This document shows, piece by piece, positions 9,617 to 18,428 of a stretch of DNA of 64,000 nucleotides (within the stretch, counting starts at the first letter, position 1; the number at the start of each line of letters is the position of its first letter). Below the pieces are notes generated by a model. It was not told where the DNA came from, made no database searches, and was given only the letters and a program-made list of their open reading frames with translations. A program made the position numbers and the translations under genes. Origin of the DNA: Streptomyces alanosinicus. GTDB lineage: Bacteria > Actinomycetota > Actinomycetes > Streptomycetales > Streptomycetaceae. Where the stretch lies: NCBI RefSeq assembly GCF_014650595.1, contig NZ_BMVG01000032.1, positions 1 to 64,000 on the forward strand. The letters run 5' to 3'.

Positions 9617-9696
9617 GTCAACCCCGTAGTCGATCGGCCGGCAGGCACTGCGGCCAGATGCTAACAAACGAACGGGGAGGTCGGCCGTCCACGTAT

Positions 9697-10152
9697 TCAT
9701 GACGCGTGCGGCTGGGAATAGACAAGTACGGGGACCTGCGGGGCGAACGCGTCCACCGCGGCCTGGAGCCTTTCCGGGTCGAGCCGCCAGAAATTGATGG
9801 GACGGCTCGCCAGGAACAACTCGTAGTCGACATGCGGAACCAGCTGTGCAGCCGTCTCCTGGCTGACGCCGCTGTTCATCCCCGGCAGAGCAGGTGCTCC
9901 GGGCTTTCGCTGCACCCCGATGTAGTTGATCCCGTTCCCAGCGGTGAGTTGACGCCACACCACGATGGCTGTGATGTCGTGCCACGGCACAAAGGCGAGT
10001 TGGCGCTCATAGCGCGCCGGAGCACCGCCGAGCAGCACTCCTTCCCCGTCGACGCGCAGGGCGACCAGCTTCTTCCACTTCATGCCGCTGAGCAACTGGA
10101 AGGGGGTTCGTACGAAGTACGCTTCGTAGACGAGTGAGTTCACATCAGCCAT
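9697..10152 (-). CDS. Conserved hypothetical protein of the T7SS block
   Basis: 151-aa soluble protein from the ATG at 10152. It has a beta-rich central part (KKLVALRVDGEGVLLGG, then FVPWHDITAIVVW), Trp-rich positions and no membrane segment. The fold suggests a PH-like or small beta-barrel adaptor, but I do not recognise a family. It is flanked by two WXG-type genes, 8 nt from one and 80 nt from the next, in one transcription unit. A chaperone or accessory role in secretion is inferred from position only. Confidence 0.65.
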   Translation of the reverse strand: MADVNSLVYEAYFVRTPFQLLSGMKWKKLVALRVDGEGVLLGGAPARYERQLAFVPWHDITAIVVWRQLTAGNGINYIGVQRKPGAPALPGMNSGVSQETAAQLVPHVDYELFLASRPINFWRLDPERLQAAVDAFAPQVPVLVYSQPHAS

Positions 10153-10160
10153 CAGGCCCC

Positions 10161-10427
10161 CTACTTCGTGGAACCGGTCTTCTTCTTGTTCTCTTCGTCC
10201 TGTACGCGCTGCAGGATCGTGTTGTACTGCCCCCGTGCCGCGTCCAGGGCATCGTGGATCGCTTTCCTTCTGCCGTTCCATTCCGAGCGGAAGCTGTCGG
10301 CGGCAGGGCCTTGCCAGGTATCGGTACCGGACGCCGCGTCCACCGCGTCCAGTACCTTGTCGATCTCGTTCGCGAACCTCTTCATGTTGTTGAGATCTTT
10401 TCTGCACTCTTCGACGCGGTCGCTCAT
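10161..10427 (-). CDS. WXG100 family type VII secretion target
   Basis: 88-aa ESAT-6-like protein with a helix-turn-helix hairpin centred on Trp38-Gln-Gly40 (TWQGPAADSF). The N-terminal helix has a spaced hydrophobic pattern, and the Lys-rich tail ends KKKTGSTK. The ATG at 10427 has an SD-like GGAGAG just upstream; an in-frame TTG at 10439 was discarded. WXG100 proteins are secreted as dimers by EccC-type systems, and an eccC gene lies downstream on the same strand. This is the clearest WXG100 member in the window. Confidence 0.9.
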   Translation of the reverse strand: MSDRVEECRKDLNNMKRFANEIDKVLDAVDAASGTDTWQGPAADSFRSEWNGRRKAIHDALDAARGQYNTILQRVQDEENKKKTGSTK

Positions 10428-10449
10428 GGCTCTCTCCAAGGACGCTTTC

Positions 10450-11289
10450 TCACGCGGTCGGCTGTCCGATCAGATCGATGATGCGCTGCTCCAGGGTGCG
10501 CTCGCTGACCGCCTGCGCCGTGATGCCGGTCGGGGCGTGCGGGGAGTCCACACTGACCGTCCACACCTCGCGGTCGGTCGCGTAGGCCGTGAGGAGCGGG
10601 CCCGGTGCGTCGGCGAGCACGATCAGCTGGCTCACCACCAGAGCACGGTCGATCACCGAGGCCAGTCTGCCGTCCACCGTGTCGGTCGTCAGCGCCGACG
10701 GGTCGAGCCGCAGGGCGTCTCCGTCCCGGCCGGCCGTACCGAACGGGTCCACCAGGGCCTGGACGATCCTCGCCGCGTCACGCGCTGTGCCGGTCAGCGT
10801 GAAGATGTGCATTCCGCCACCGGTGACCTGCTCGATCAGCATCAGCTCAGGGGAATGCACGAAAACGAAGGCCGTCACGCTGCCACCGGACGTCTGCTGT
10901 TCGACGGCGAGCGCCCGCGCGGCCGTGCGCCGCAGGGTGAGCGCCATGCTGACCTCCGGCGTGACCCGCATGTCCACATCTGCGGTGAGAGGCGATTCGG
11001 TGCCCTCGGACCGCAGGACCGCGTCGAGTTCGGCGATGTTGGCGACCTCCACCGCGCCCCGGGAGACCAGGGAGCGAAGCGCTGTCGCGAGTACCCACTC
11101 GCGCTGCTCTGCCGAGAGCGTGGCCAGGTGCGGTGCCGGGGCTACGACGTCGTCGAGCCCGCTGGGATCCAGTACGGCGAGTTCCTCGTCGGTCAGCCTG
11201 ATGAGCGGCTGGGTTCCGCCCTCTGCGAGTGCCTTGCCGACGAGTTCGCGGAACTTCTCCAGCTCGATGTCGAGTTCGGGGTGTGCCAT
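10450..11289 (-). CDS. EspG-like ESX secretion-associated protein
   Basis: 279-aa soluble protein. The N-terminal pattern (TDEELAVLDPSGL, then AEQREWVLATALRSLVSRGAV) followed by alternating beta and helix segments fits actinobacterial EspG-like secretion chaperones. These bind PE/PPE or WXG-type substrates in the cytosol. There is no signal peptide or membrane helix. The ATG at 11289 has AAGGA upstream. It lies directly upstream of a WXG100 gene, as expected for a chaperone and substrate pair. The family call rests on overall pattern and context, not on a catalytic motif. Confidence 0.6.
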   Translation of the reverse strand: MAHPELDIELEKFRELVGKALAEGGTQPLIRLTDEELAVLDPSGLDDVVAPAPHLATLSAEQREWVLATALRSLVSRGAVEVANIAELDAVLRSEGTESPLTADVDMRVTPEVSMALTLRRTAARALAVEQQTSGGSVTAFVFVHSPELMLIEQVTGGGMHIFTLTGTARDAARIVQALVDPFGTAGRDGDALRLDPSALTTDTVDGRLASVIDRALVVSQLIVLADAPGPLLTAYATDREVWTVSVDSPHAPTGITAQAVSERTLEQRIIDLIGQPTA

Positions 11290-11350
11290 GCCGAGTCCTT
11301 GAGTCGTTGGAGGTCATGCGGCCGTTTCGGAAGCCGCACGCGAGCTTCCG

Positions 11351-11854
11351 TCAGGCCTGTCCGGTACGGGTGCCCACGGTCGTCACGATGCGTACCCCGG
11401 CGAAATCGAGTGGAGGCGCATCGCTGCCGCCCAGAATGAATCCGATGGGCAGGATGGTGAGGCCGTAGGCAATGCCACCGATCCATCGGCCGAAGAGCTG
11501 CCACGGCCGCGGCCGGCCCCCGTCCGAAAGCCGGACCACACGGGTACCGACGAGCAGCTTGCCCAGGCTGCAGCGGAACAGCAGGACCAGCAGGACGTGG
11601 TTGATCAGGGAGACGCCGATTCCGACGGAGAAGATCCGAAGCCACAGGGTCCCGTCGGTGAGCGGGAGCACCTTCGACGCCGGGAGGCCGAGCACATGGT
11701 GCAGCCCGGAAATGCCGGCGCAGACAATCGCCAGTGTGCCGTCGATGACTGCCGCCCCGTAGCGGCGTCCCGTGGACGCAGGAACTGGTGCCGGAGGGGC
11801 ATTCCGGTTCAGGCGCTGCTCCCACGGCACACCGAACAGGTCCTTTGATTCCAT
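11351..11854 (-). CDS. RDD family membrane protein
   Basis: 167 aa with three hydrophobic segments (about 33-52, 65-88 and 122-142). It has the RDD hallmarks: Arg in GRRYGAAVIDG just before helix 1, an Asp in the same helix, and SLGKLLVGTRVV after helix 2. RDD proteins are small membrane proteins of uncertain transport or accessory function, often encoded in T7SS and stress loci. The ATG at 11854 has GGAGA 8 nt upstream. It is 12 nt from the preceding gene, so probably in the same operon. Confidence 0.85.
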   Translation of the reverse strand: MESKDLFGVPWEQRLNRNAPPAPVPASTGRRYGAAVIDGTLAIVCAGISGLHHVLGLPASKVLPLTDGTLWLRIFSVGIGVSLINHVLLVLLFRCSLGKLLVGTRVVRLSDGGRPRPWQLFGRWIGGIAYGLTILPIGFILGGSDAPPLDFAGVRIVTTVGTRTGQA

Positions 11855-11866
11855 CGGGGCCGTCTC

Positions 11867-12940
11867 CTACCAGAACTTGTACTTCTTGATGCTGTCGGGG
11901 ACCAGATTCGTGACCACGCTCTTGGCGCCGTTGACGATCTCCTCGCCCTTGTCCGCCACGTCCCCGGCCCACTTGGTCGTCGCGTGCCATGCGCTCTTGG
12001 CCGCGTTTTTGATCGATTCTCTGTTGTCCCACGCCCACGTGCCGATGAAGTAGGCGCCGGCCACACCGAGAGCCGCCCAGCCGACCACGGGGACCGCCGC
12101 CGCGACCGTCGCGCCGGCGCCGAGGGCCTCTGCCGTGGCCGCTCCCCCCAGAACCGCTCCGGCGCCACCCGCCTCCACGAATCCCATGCCTCGGTCGACC
12201 CCGCCCAACGCGCCCTTGTGGTCGGGCACGGCCATCTCCTTGACCCCGTGGAGGACGGCCAGCGGCAGGCCGACGCGGTCAAGGATGCTGAGCCCGGGCC
12301 CCTGGGCGAGCAGCTTGGCCGGCAGGGGGATCCTCAGCTTGGTGGTGAGGAAGGCGCGGAGACCTTGCTGCCATTTCCACGGCTGCTGGTAAAGCCCTTC
12401 GACGTTCTGGAGCTTCAGGAGCTCGCGCATGTAGTCGATGTTCTTCAGCTTCAGCCGGTCACCCGTGATACCGAAGTACTTGTTCAGTTCAAGAACCGCC
12501 TTGGCCCCGGTGACGTTCTGCCCCTGGGACCAGCGCTGATACAGCTGGAGGGAGGCCTCGATGCCCGAGGCGATCTTGGTGAGCCGCAGCGGCGTCGTCA
12601 CATTTTTCTTGGCTTCCTTGAACTCGTCCATGTACTCACCGATTTGACCCTTGTGCGCCTGGTAGTCCTGCCAGGTGCTGAGTACTCCGGTGAGCCCGAT
12701 GAACATGAGCTCGGCGCTCGGGTCCGCTTCCAGGATTCCGAGCCGACGGCGCACGTCCTTGGCCTGATCGCGGGACCAGGAAGCGTCCTGCCGAATGCGC
12801 TGGAGCGTTCCCTGGTCGCCTTCCCATTTGGCGAGAATTCCGGACACCAGCGGGCCCTGGATGGAGAGTGCGCCATCGGCGACGTCCAGTGCGGCGGCCA
12901 GCTTGCGCGCGTTGTCCTTGGACATGCCTCTGTACGCCAC
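11867..12940 (-). CDS. Putative T7SS-linked protein with C-terminal membrane-active segment
   Basis: 357 aa. The N-terminal 200 residues are charged and helical, with heptad-like stretches (KDVRRRLGILEADP, DYQAHKGQIGEYMDEF). Residues about 265-315 are Gly/Ala-rich and hydrophobic (GGAGAVLGGAATAEALGAG, then VPVVGWAALGVAGAYFIG), like glycine-zipper or pore-forming segments. An amphipathic Trp/Lys tail ends in KKYKFW. The GTG at 12940 is preferred because a G-run SD (revcomp of 12946-12952) lies just upstream; an ATG at 12925 is an alternative. It is the first gene of the minus-strand block. No family was recognised. The architecture recalls large T7SS substrates or polymorphic toxins, which is inference. 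Confidence 0.65.
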   Translation of the reverse strand: MAYRGMSKDNARKLAAALDVADGALSIQGPLVSGILAKWEGDQGTLQRIRQDASWSRDQAKDVRRRLGILEADPSAELMFIGLTGVLSTWQDYQAHKGQIGEYMDEFKEAKKNVTTPLRLTKIASGIEASLQLYQRWSQGQNVTGAKAVLELNKYFGITGDRLKLKNIDYMRELLKLQNVEGLYQQPWKWQQGLRAFLTTKLRIPLPAKLLAQGPGLSILDRVGLPLAVLHGVKEMAVPDHKGALGGVDRGMGFVEAGGAGAVLGGAATAEALGAGATVAAAVPVVGWAALGVAGAYFIGTWAWDNRESIKNAAKSAWHATTKWAGDVADKGEEIVNGAKSVVTNLVPDSIKKYKFW

Positions 12941-13093
12941 GCAAACCCCCCCTGTTGAAGGCACGCGCCCCGGTCACGGCATGCCTGCCCCTGGGCGAGC
13001 TTAGTACTTCCCTTGGCTGGGACGGCTGTTGCCCACGTCAGGAGAGAGGACGCGCCTTGAGGGGCTTATGTGTGACTGATACGGTGCCATGGC

Positions 13094-13122
13094 TTGACAC
13101 CCGCCCCGGTGCTGGGTATTCG
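13094..13122 (+). promoter_or_regulatory. Candidate promoter of the pilus locus (TTGACA-17-TATTCG)
   Basis: A perfect -35 hexamer TTGACA (13094-13099) is followed by a 17-bp spacer and TATTCG (13117-13122). It points to the CpaB-like gene about 100 nt downstream. It lies in the 281-nt divergent region (12941-13221) between the T7SS block and the Tad locus. I see no other clear site there. Confidence 0.5.
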
Positions 13123-13221
13123 GACGTGCCGGGTCGGCCAGGTGTCATGGATGTCGTGAACGGCCCGATGGCGAACGACATATGACAGTCCAGACTTTTT
13201 GGGCGTACGGGGAGCGGTTGC

Positions 13222-13965
13222 GTGAAGATCCAAGAGCGTGCGGGGGCGGGCGCCGGTCGTTCCGCCGGTCCGGCTCAGCCACCGGTCGGGGACCGGCTTC
13301 CCACGCCGCCGCGGGAGCGCAAGCCCGCGCTGGCCGCGCTCGCGGTGCTGCTGATCCTGCTCGGTGCGCTGGGCGCGACCACGCTCGTGCTGCGTGCCGG
13401 GAACCGTATCGAGGTCGTCAAGGTGACGCAGCCGATCCAGGTCGGGCAGTCCGTGAACAGCGGCAACTCCACGTCCGTGATGGTCGCCGACGACAGCAGC
13501 ATCGACTACGTCCGGTGGGACCAGCTGGCCGCCCTGAAGGACTACAAGGCGCGGACCGCCATCTACCCGGGCACGATCGTCGTGGGGCAGATGTTCACCA
13601 AGGGCAATGTGCTGCCGGCCGGCAAGGCCGTCGTCGGTGTGTCCCTCAAGGAGGGCCAGTACCCGCTGGACATCCAGGGCGGCGACACGGTCGCCGTCTA
13701 CAACGTCGGCAGCGGCAGCGGCAGCTCCGGTTCGGGCAAGACGGGCAGCAGTCGCACCGATACCGGGTCCGGCACCACCGGTTCCTCCGGTGACCCCATC
13801 ACCACCGCCAAGGTGGGGGACAAGAAGGACGACGGCGACGCCACCATCAGCACCGGCAATCTCTCGCTGACCCTGATCGTCGACCAGTCCGAAGCCGCCG
13901 CCGTGGCCCGCGCCGCCTCCGACGGTTCGGTCGCCGTCGTGCACGTCTCCGGCTCCGGCAACTAG
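13222..13965 (+). CDS. CpaB/RcpC-like SAF-domain protein of the Tad pilus
   Basis: 247 aa, first gene of the Tad locus. It has a cytoplasmic N-tail, one membrane helix (about 36-58), then a SAF-like domain (about 63-130: IEVVKVTQPIQVG, then TAIYPGTIVVGQMF). SAF domains occur in CpaB/RcpC, which bridge the pilus to the envelope. A Gly/Ser-rich low-complexity loop (about 170-205) interrupts the C-terminal beta region. The GTG start follows GGGGAGCGG. The gene is 18 nt upstream of the TadZ-like gene. As a Gram-positive, this strain has no secretin partner here. Confidence 0.85.
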   Translation: MKIQERAGAGAGRSAGPAQPPVGDRLPTPPRERKPALAALAVLLILLGALGATTLVLRAGNRIEVVKVTQPIQVGQSVNSGNSTSVMVADDSSIDYVRWDQLAALKDYKARTAIYPGTIVVGQMFTKGNVLPAGKAVVGVSLKEGQYPLDIQGGDTVAVYNVGSGSGSSGSGKTGSSRTDTGSGTTGSSGDPITTAKVGDKKDDGDATISTGNLSLTLIVDQSEAAAVARAASDGSVAVVHVSGSGN

Positions 13966-13983
13966 AAGGCGGCCTCCTTCCCC

Positions 13984-14883
13984 ATGGCGCTCATCGCTCT
14001 CGCCGCCGACAAGGGTTCCCCCGGTGTCACCACGGCGGCCGTCGCTCTCGCCGCGGTCTGGCCGCGTCGTGTCCTGCTGGCCGAGACCGACCCGGCGGGC
14101 GGCGACCTCGTGTACCGCAGCACCGCCGCGCACGGCGGCCCGCTCAACCCCAATACCGGTCTGCTGTCGATCGCCGCGACCGCGCGGCGGGGACTCGTGC
14201 CCGATCAACTGTGGGACCACGTCCAGCCGTTGAGCGGTGGACTGGAGGTGCTCGTGGGGCTCGGCATCGCCGAACAGGCCGCCGGGCTCGCCAGCCTGTG
14301 GCCGACCCTCGGGCACGCGTTCGCCTCCCTCGCCGACTCGCCCCATGCGCCCGCCGACGTCATCGCCGACTGCGGACGCATCAGCGGCGACACCCCGGCC
14401 GTAGAGCTGTTCCCGCACGCGGCGCTCGTGCTGCTCCTCTCCCGTACCGAGCCGGAGGCGCTGGCCCGGGTCCGGGACCGGGCCGCCCAGCTGTCCACGC
14501 GGCTGCACGGCGGGGCGCGCGGTGCCGCACCCCTCGCCACCCCGCTCATCGGCGTCGTGCTGATCGCCGACCCGGCCGGCTCCGGCAAGCTCGTCAACCA
14601 GGTCAACGACATGCTGGTGCACGCCCAGACCGGCGCCCGCGTCGTCGGCACCCTCGCGGACGACGTGGCCGGCGCCGACATGCTGGCCGGCCGGAAGCGC
14701 GGCCGCCTCGACAAGTCGCTGCTGGTCCGCTCGGCCCGCAAGATCGCCGCCGATGTGAACCAGCAGTACGGCGCCGCCTGGGCCGTCCCGGCCCAGCGGG
14801 CCCCCCAGGCCCAGCAGCCTCAGCAAGGCCACCCGCAGGCTCCCTACCAGCCCCAGCAGGGTCACGCGGGGGCCGGCCGATGA
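13984..14883 (+). CDS. TadZ/CpaE-like MinD/ParA-family ATPase
   Basis: 299 aa. It carries a deviant Walker A at the N-terminus (ADKGSPGVTTAAV, residues 8-20) and a following D-P-A-G-G (ETDPAGGDL), as in ParA/MinD/CpaE ATPases. TadZ/CpaE proteins position the pilus machine at the membrane. The C-terminus is a Gln/Pro-rich tail (QQPQQGHPQ), probably disordered. The TGA overlaps the tadA start (ATGA), so the two are coupled. Confidence 0.85.
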   Translation: MALIALAADKGSPGVTTAAVALAAVWPRRVLLAETDPAGGDLVYRSTAAHGGPLNPNTGLLSIAATARRGLVPDQLWDHVQPLSGGLEVLVGLGIAEQAAGLASLWPTLGHAFASLADSPHAPADVIADCGRISGDTPAVELFPHAALVLLLSRTEPEALARVRDRAAQLSTRLHGGARGAAPLATPLIGVVLIADPAGSGKLVNQVNDMLVHAQTGARVVGTLADDVAGADMLAGRKRGRLDKSLLVRSARKIAADVNQQYGAAWAVPAQRAPQAQQPQQGHPQAPYQPQQGHAGAGR

Positions 14884-16187
14884 CCGCTGTCGACCACCAG
14901 CTGGTCAAGCGGTTCCGGCAGGACGCCGGTGACCGTATCGCCGAGCAGCGGCGGCTGGACCAGGTCAGCGGCGTCGCGCCGATGTCCACGGAGGACGAGC
15001 GGCAGTACGCCCGCGCGGTGATCGCGCAGATCCTGGAGGAGTACGCCCGCGCCGAGATCAACGCGGGCCGTGCGCCGCTGGACGCCGAGACCGAGGAGCA
15101 GTACGCCGCCGCCGTGCACGCGGCGCTGTTCGGTGTGGGACGGCTCCAGCCGCTGCTGGACGACCCCGAGGTCGAGAACATCGACATCAACGGCTGCGAC
15201 CAGGTCTTCGTCGGTTACGCCGACGGGCGCGAGGCCAAGGGCGAGCCCGTGGCCGACTCCGACGAGGAACTGATCGAGCTGATACAGGTGCTCGGCGCCT
15301 ACTCCGGTCTTTCCTCGCGGCCCTTCGACTCCGCCAACCCGCAGCTGGACCTGCGGCTGCCCGACGGCTCCCGGCTCTCCGCCGTCATGGACGTCGCACG
15401 ACGGCCCGCGCTGTCCATCCGACGCGCCCGCATGGGCAAGGTGTTCATATCCGACCTCGTCGGCAACGGCACGCTGACGCCGGAGGTCGCCCATTTCCTG
15501 GCCTGCGCGGTCCGGGCCCGCAAGAACATCATGATCGCCGGTGCCACCAACGCCGGTAAGACCACCCTGCTGCGGGGACTCGCCAACGAGATCCCGCCGT
15601 ACGAGCGGCTCATCACCGTCGAACGCGCCCTGGAGCTGGGCCTCGACACCTTTCCCGACCTGCACCCGAACGTCGTCGCCTTCGAGGAGCGGCTGCCCAA
15701 CTCCGAGGGGCAGGGCGCCATCCCCATGGCGGAGCTGGTGCGCCGGTCGCTGCGTATGAACCCGTCCCGTGTCATCGTCGGCGAGGTGCTGGGCGACGAG
15801 ATCGTCACCATGCTGAACGCGATGTCGCAGGGCAACGACGGCTCGCTGTCCACGATCCACGCCAACAGCTCCAGCGAGGTCTTCAACCGGATCTCGACCT
15901 ACGCGTTGCAGGCGTCCGAGCGGCTGCCCATCGAGGCCAGTCAGATGCTGATCGCCGGCGCGGTCAACTTCGTCGTCTTCATCCAGCGGCGCAACAACTA
16001 CGAGACCGGCGGCAGACTCCAGCGCATGGTCACCTCCGTCCGCGAGGTCAACGGCGTCGACGGCCGTGTGCTGTCCAGCGAGATCTTCGCCGAGGCCCCC
16101 GACGGACGGGTCGTGCCGCACGCGCCCGTCGCCTGCCTGGAGGACCTGATGGCCCATGGCTACCGGCCCCACGGAAACTGGGGGTGA
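14880..16187 (+). CDS. tadA: Tad pilus assembly secretion ATPase TadA/CpaF
   Basis: 435 aa, type II/IV secretion-family hexameric ATPase that powers Flp pilin export. Walker A is GATNAGKTT (about 220-228). An Asp-box glutamate region (ERALELGL) and Walker B (SRVIVGEVLGDE, about 295-306) are visible, plus the His box around SLSTIHANSS. The N-terminal helical and CpaF-type domain (residues 1-130) is typical. The ATG at 14880 overlaps the preceding stop by 4 nt. Confidence 0.95.
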   Translation: MTAVDHQLVKRFRQDAGDRIAEQRRLDQVSGVAPMSTEDERQYARAVIAQILEEYARAEINAGRAPLDAETEEQYAAAVHAALFGVGRLQPLLDDPEVENIDINGCDQVFVGYADGREAKGEPVADSDEELIELIQVLGAYSGLSSRPFDSANPQLDLRLPDGSRLSAVMDVARRPALSIRRARMGKVFISDLVGNGTLTPEVAHFLACAVRARKNIMIAGATNAGKTTLLRGLANEIPPYERLITVERALELGLDTFPDLHPNVVAFEERLPNSEGQGAIPMAELVRRSLRMNPSRVIVGEVLGDEIVTMLNAMSQGNDGSLSTIHANSSSEVFNRISTYALQASERLPIEASQMLIAGAVNFVVFIQRRNNYETGGRLQRMVTSVREVNGVDGRVLSSEIFAEAPDGRVVPHAPVACLEDLMAHGYRPHGNWG

Positions 16188-17134
16188 GCATGGACTTCGG
16201 TGCGCTCGGTGCCCTGTTCTCGACCACGGTCCTGTACTCCATCGGCAGTGGCATCGCCGTCGGCGGCGGCATCGCGCTGCTGCTGATCGCGATCCGCGGC
16301 CTGCCCGCGAAGCCCGAGCACGAGAGGCAACGCGCCAATGAGCGCGTCGCCGAACTCCTCCGGTTCGCCGGGCAGCGCGGCTCCCTCGCCGTCATCATCG
16401 GGCTCGTCGTGCTGCTGCTGACCCGCTGGGCGGTGGCGGGCATCGCCGCGGGCGTCCTCGTCTTCTTCTGGGACAGGCTCTTCGGCGGTGCCGCCGAGGA
16501 ACGCGCCGCGATGCGACGCGTCGAGGCCCTCGCCTCCTGGACCGAGTCCCTGCGCGACACCATCGCCGGCGCCGTCGGCCTGGAGCAGGCCATCCCCGCC
16601 TCCGCGCGGGCGGCCGCCCCCATCCTGCGGCCCCACCTCGACGCGCTCGTCGACCGGCTGCGCGCCCGCACTCCGCTGCCCGATGCGCTGCAGGTGCTCG
16701 CCGACGAGATCGACGACGCCTCCGCCGACATCATCGTCGCCGCGCTGATCCTCAACGCCCGGTTGCGCGGCCCCGGTCTGCGGCAGGTGCTGGGTGCGCT
16801 CGCCAAGTCCGCGCGCGAGGAGGTCGACATGCGCCAGCGCGTGATGGCCCAGCGCGCCTCCACCCGGCGCTCGGTACAGATCGTCGTGGCCGTGTCGGTC
16901 GCGTTCGTCCTCGGACTCGCGGTCTTCAACCGGGACTTCGTCGCACCGTACGGCACCCCCGTAGGACAGTTCGTCCTCTGCCTGGTCTGCGCACTGTTCG
17001 CGCTGGGCTTCTGGTGGCTGCGCAAGCTGTCCACCATCGAGACACCCGAACGGTTCCTGGTCCGGGACGAATCGGCGGTCCGGTTCGTGCGGCCACGCAC
17101 CCCGGTGGCCCAGGAAGAGGGGGTAGGGGGATGA
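16184..17134 (+). CDS. tadB: TadB-like type II secretion system F-domain membrane protein
   Basis: 316-aa inner-membrane platform protein of Tad systems. There are hydrophobic segments near 12-36 and 67-95, and a pair near 228-250 and 258-282, flanking a cytoplasmic GspF-type helical domain (about 110-225, with SLRDTIAGAVGLEQAI and LILNARLRGPGLRQVL). A GTG at 16184 gives a 4-nt overlap with tadA; an ATG two codons later (16190) is equally possible. It pairs with TadC encoded next. Confidence 0.9.
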   Translation: MSMDFGALGALFSTTVLYSIGSGIAVGGGIALLLIAIRGLPAKPEHERQRANERVAELLRFAGQRGSLAVIIGLVVLLLTRWAVAGIAAGVLVFFWDRLFGGAAEERAAMRRVEALASWTESLRDTIAGAVGLEQAIPASARAAAPILRPHLDALVDRLRARTPLPDALQVLADEIDDASADIIVAALILNARLRGPGLRQVLGALAKSAREEVDMRQRVMAQRASTRRSVQIVVAVSVAFVLGLAVFNRDFVAPYGTPVGQFVLCLVCALFALGFWWLRKLSTIETPERFLVRDESAVRFVRPRTPVAQEEGVGG

Positions 17135-18057
17135 GTCTCACACTGCCGATCGTCGTCGGTGTCGTCTTCGGTCTGGGCGTCTACGCCCTGATCCGTGCCG
17201 TGACACCGACCAGACGCAGCGCGGTGGCCCAGGTCGCGCGGATCGACGCGCTGCGGGCACGCGGCACGGCGTACGAGTCCGCGCGCCGGACGAAGGACGC
17301 CCCGCGGGGCCGGTTCGGCGCGCTTCGCGCCCGGACCGGAGCCCGTGTCTCGGAGTTCTACCTCCAGCAGGGCTGGGAACAGCGCTCGCTCCGCGCCGAC
17401 CTGGCCGTGCTGGAACGCAGTTGGGAGAACTTCCTCGCGACCAAGATGCTGCTGGCGGTGACCGGTCTGTTCTTCGGGCCGTTTCTCTTCGCCGTGGTCT
17501 GGACGATGGGCTTCGGCTCCAGCCCGGTCATTCCGGTCTGGCTCGCCCTGCTCTGCGCGGCGCTGTTCTTCTTCCTGCCCGATCTGGAGGTACGGCGGGA
17601 CGCGGCCGACAAGCGCCGGGACCTGCGCCGGGTCATCGGGGCCTATCTGGACCTGGTGTCGATGAGCCTGGCCGGTGGACGCGGTCTGCCCGAGGCGCTG
17701 ATGGCGGCGGCCGAGATCTCCGACGGCTGGGCCAACCAGCGCATCCGCAACGCCCTGGCCGACGCGCGGATCACCGGACACAGCCAGTGGCACGCCCTGG
17801 GGATGCTGGGTGAGGCGCTGGGCGTGGAGGAGCTGAAGGACCTCTCCGCCTCCCTGGCCCTGGTCCAGGACGACGGTGCCAAGGTGCGGGAGTCGCTCGC
17901 CTCCCGCGCCGAGACCATGCGGCACCGCGAGCTCGCCGAGATCGAGGGCAGCGCGGGCGAGAAGTCCCAGTCGATGCTCGTCGCACAGTTGCTGCTGTGC
18001 GCCGGCTTCCTGGTGTTCCTGATCTACCCGGCGGCGATGCGGGTGTTCCAGGTGTGA
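17131..18057 (+). CDS. tadC: TadC-like type II secretion system F-domain membrane protein
   Basis: 308 aa, second platform protein of the Tad machine. One N-terminal helix (4-22), two central helices (about 104-152), the T2SSF domain (DLVSMSLAGGRGLPEAL, then ELKDLSASLALVQDDG) and a final helix (about 283-305). The ATG at 17131 overlaps the TadB stop by 4 nt, which fixes the start. It is followed by an 82-nt gap before the prepilin gene, which may have its own RBS and promoter. Confidence 0.9.
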   Translation: MSLTLPIVVGVVFGLGVYALIRAVTPTRRSAVAQVARIDALRARGTAYESARRTKDAPRGRFGALRARTGARVSEFYLQQGWEQRSLRADLAVLERSWENFLATKMLLAVTGLFFGPFLFAVVWTMGFGSSPVIPVWLALLCAALFFFLPDLEVRRDAADKRRDLRRVIGAYLDLVSMSLAGGRGLPEALMAAAEISDGWANQRIRNALADARITGHSQWHALGMLGEALGVEELKDLSASLALVQDDGAKVRESLASRAETMRHRELAEIEGSAGEKSQSMLVAQLLLCAGFLVFLIYPAAMRVFQV

Positions 18058-18139
18058 GCCGGCTTCCCTGGGCGCTCCTTGGGCGCGCGAATCCATTGCC
18101 AACCGCTGTAACGAGAGAACAAAAGGGGGACAACCCACA

Positions 18140-18391
18140 ATGAACACACGGAACTTCCATACCGGGATTCCTGCGGTGGACTTCCTGGTCACCTTCCTGC
18201 GCGGCCGCGTCGAGCGCGCCCGCTCCGGTGAGCTGGACCGCGGCGCCTCGGCGGTGGAGTGGGTCATCATCTCCGCGGTCGTCGTGGCGATCGTGGGCGT
18301 CGTGGCCGCGATCATCAACGGAGCCCTGAAGGGCGGTGCCACCAAGGTCGGTGACTGCATCAAGGGCGCCAGCGCGGACAAGACCTGCTGA
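18140..18391 (+). CDS. Flp-type prepilin
   Basis: 83-aa small membrane protein. A charged 35-residue leader is followed by the class III-like prepilin cleavage site G35-A-S-A-V-E40 with the conserved Glu at +5, then a 22-residue hydrophobic helix (WVIISAVVVAIVGVVAAII). The mature part is short, with two Cys (73 and 83) that could form a disulfide. RBS AAAGGGGG precedes the ATG. This is the probable major pilin, processed by the A24 peptidase encoded at 24.8 kb. Confidence 0.85.
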   Translation: MNTRNFHTGIPAVDFLVTFLRGRVERARSGELDRGASAVEWVIISAVVVAIVGVVAAIINGALKGGATKVGDCIKGASADKTC

Positions 18392-18428
18392 ACGGTCGTA
18401 GGACGGGGAGTCTCAGGACAGCACGGGG

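Noticed and set aside
10427..10439. TTG start for the WXG100 gene
   Set aside because: The ATG at 10427 has an SD-like GGAGAG at good distance; the TTG has none.
13066..14865. Long open frame on the minus strand opposite the CpaB/TadZ genes
   Set aside because: Its composition is Gly/Arg/Asp/His-rich with no domain, and it lies fully antisense to well-supported tad genes; an artefact of GC-rich codon bias.
16048..18381. 777-residue minus-strand open frame across tadA-tadC
   Set aside because: Low-complexity Arg/Ser/Ala/Thr sequence antisense to clear TadA/B/C; not a gene.
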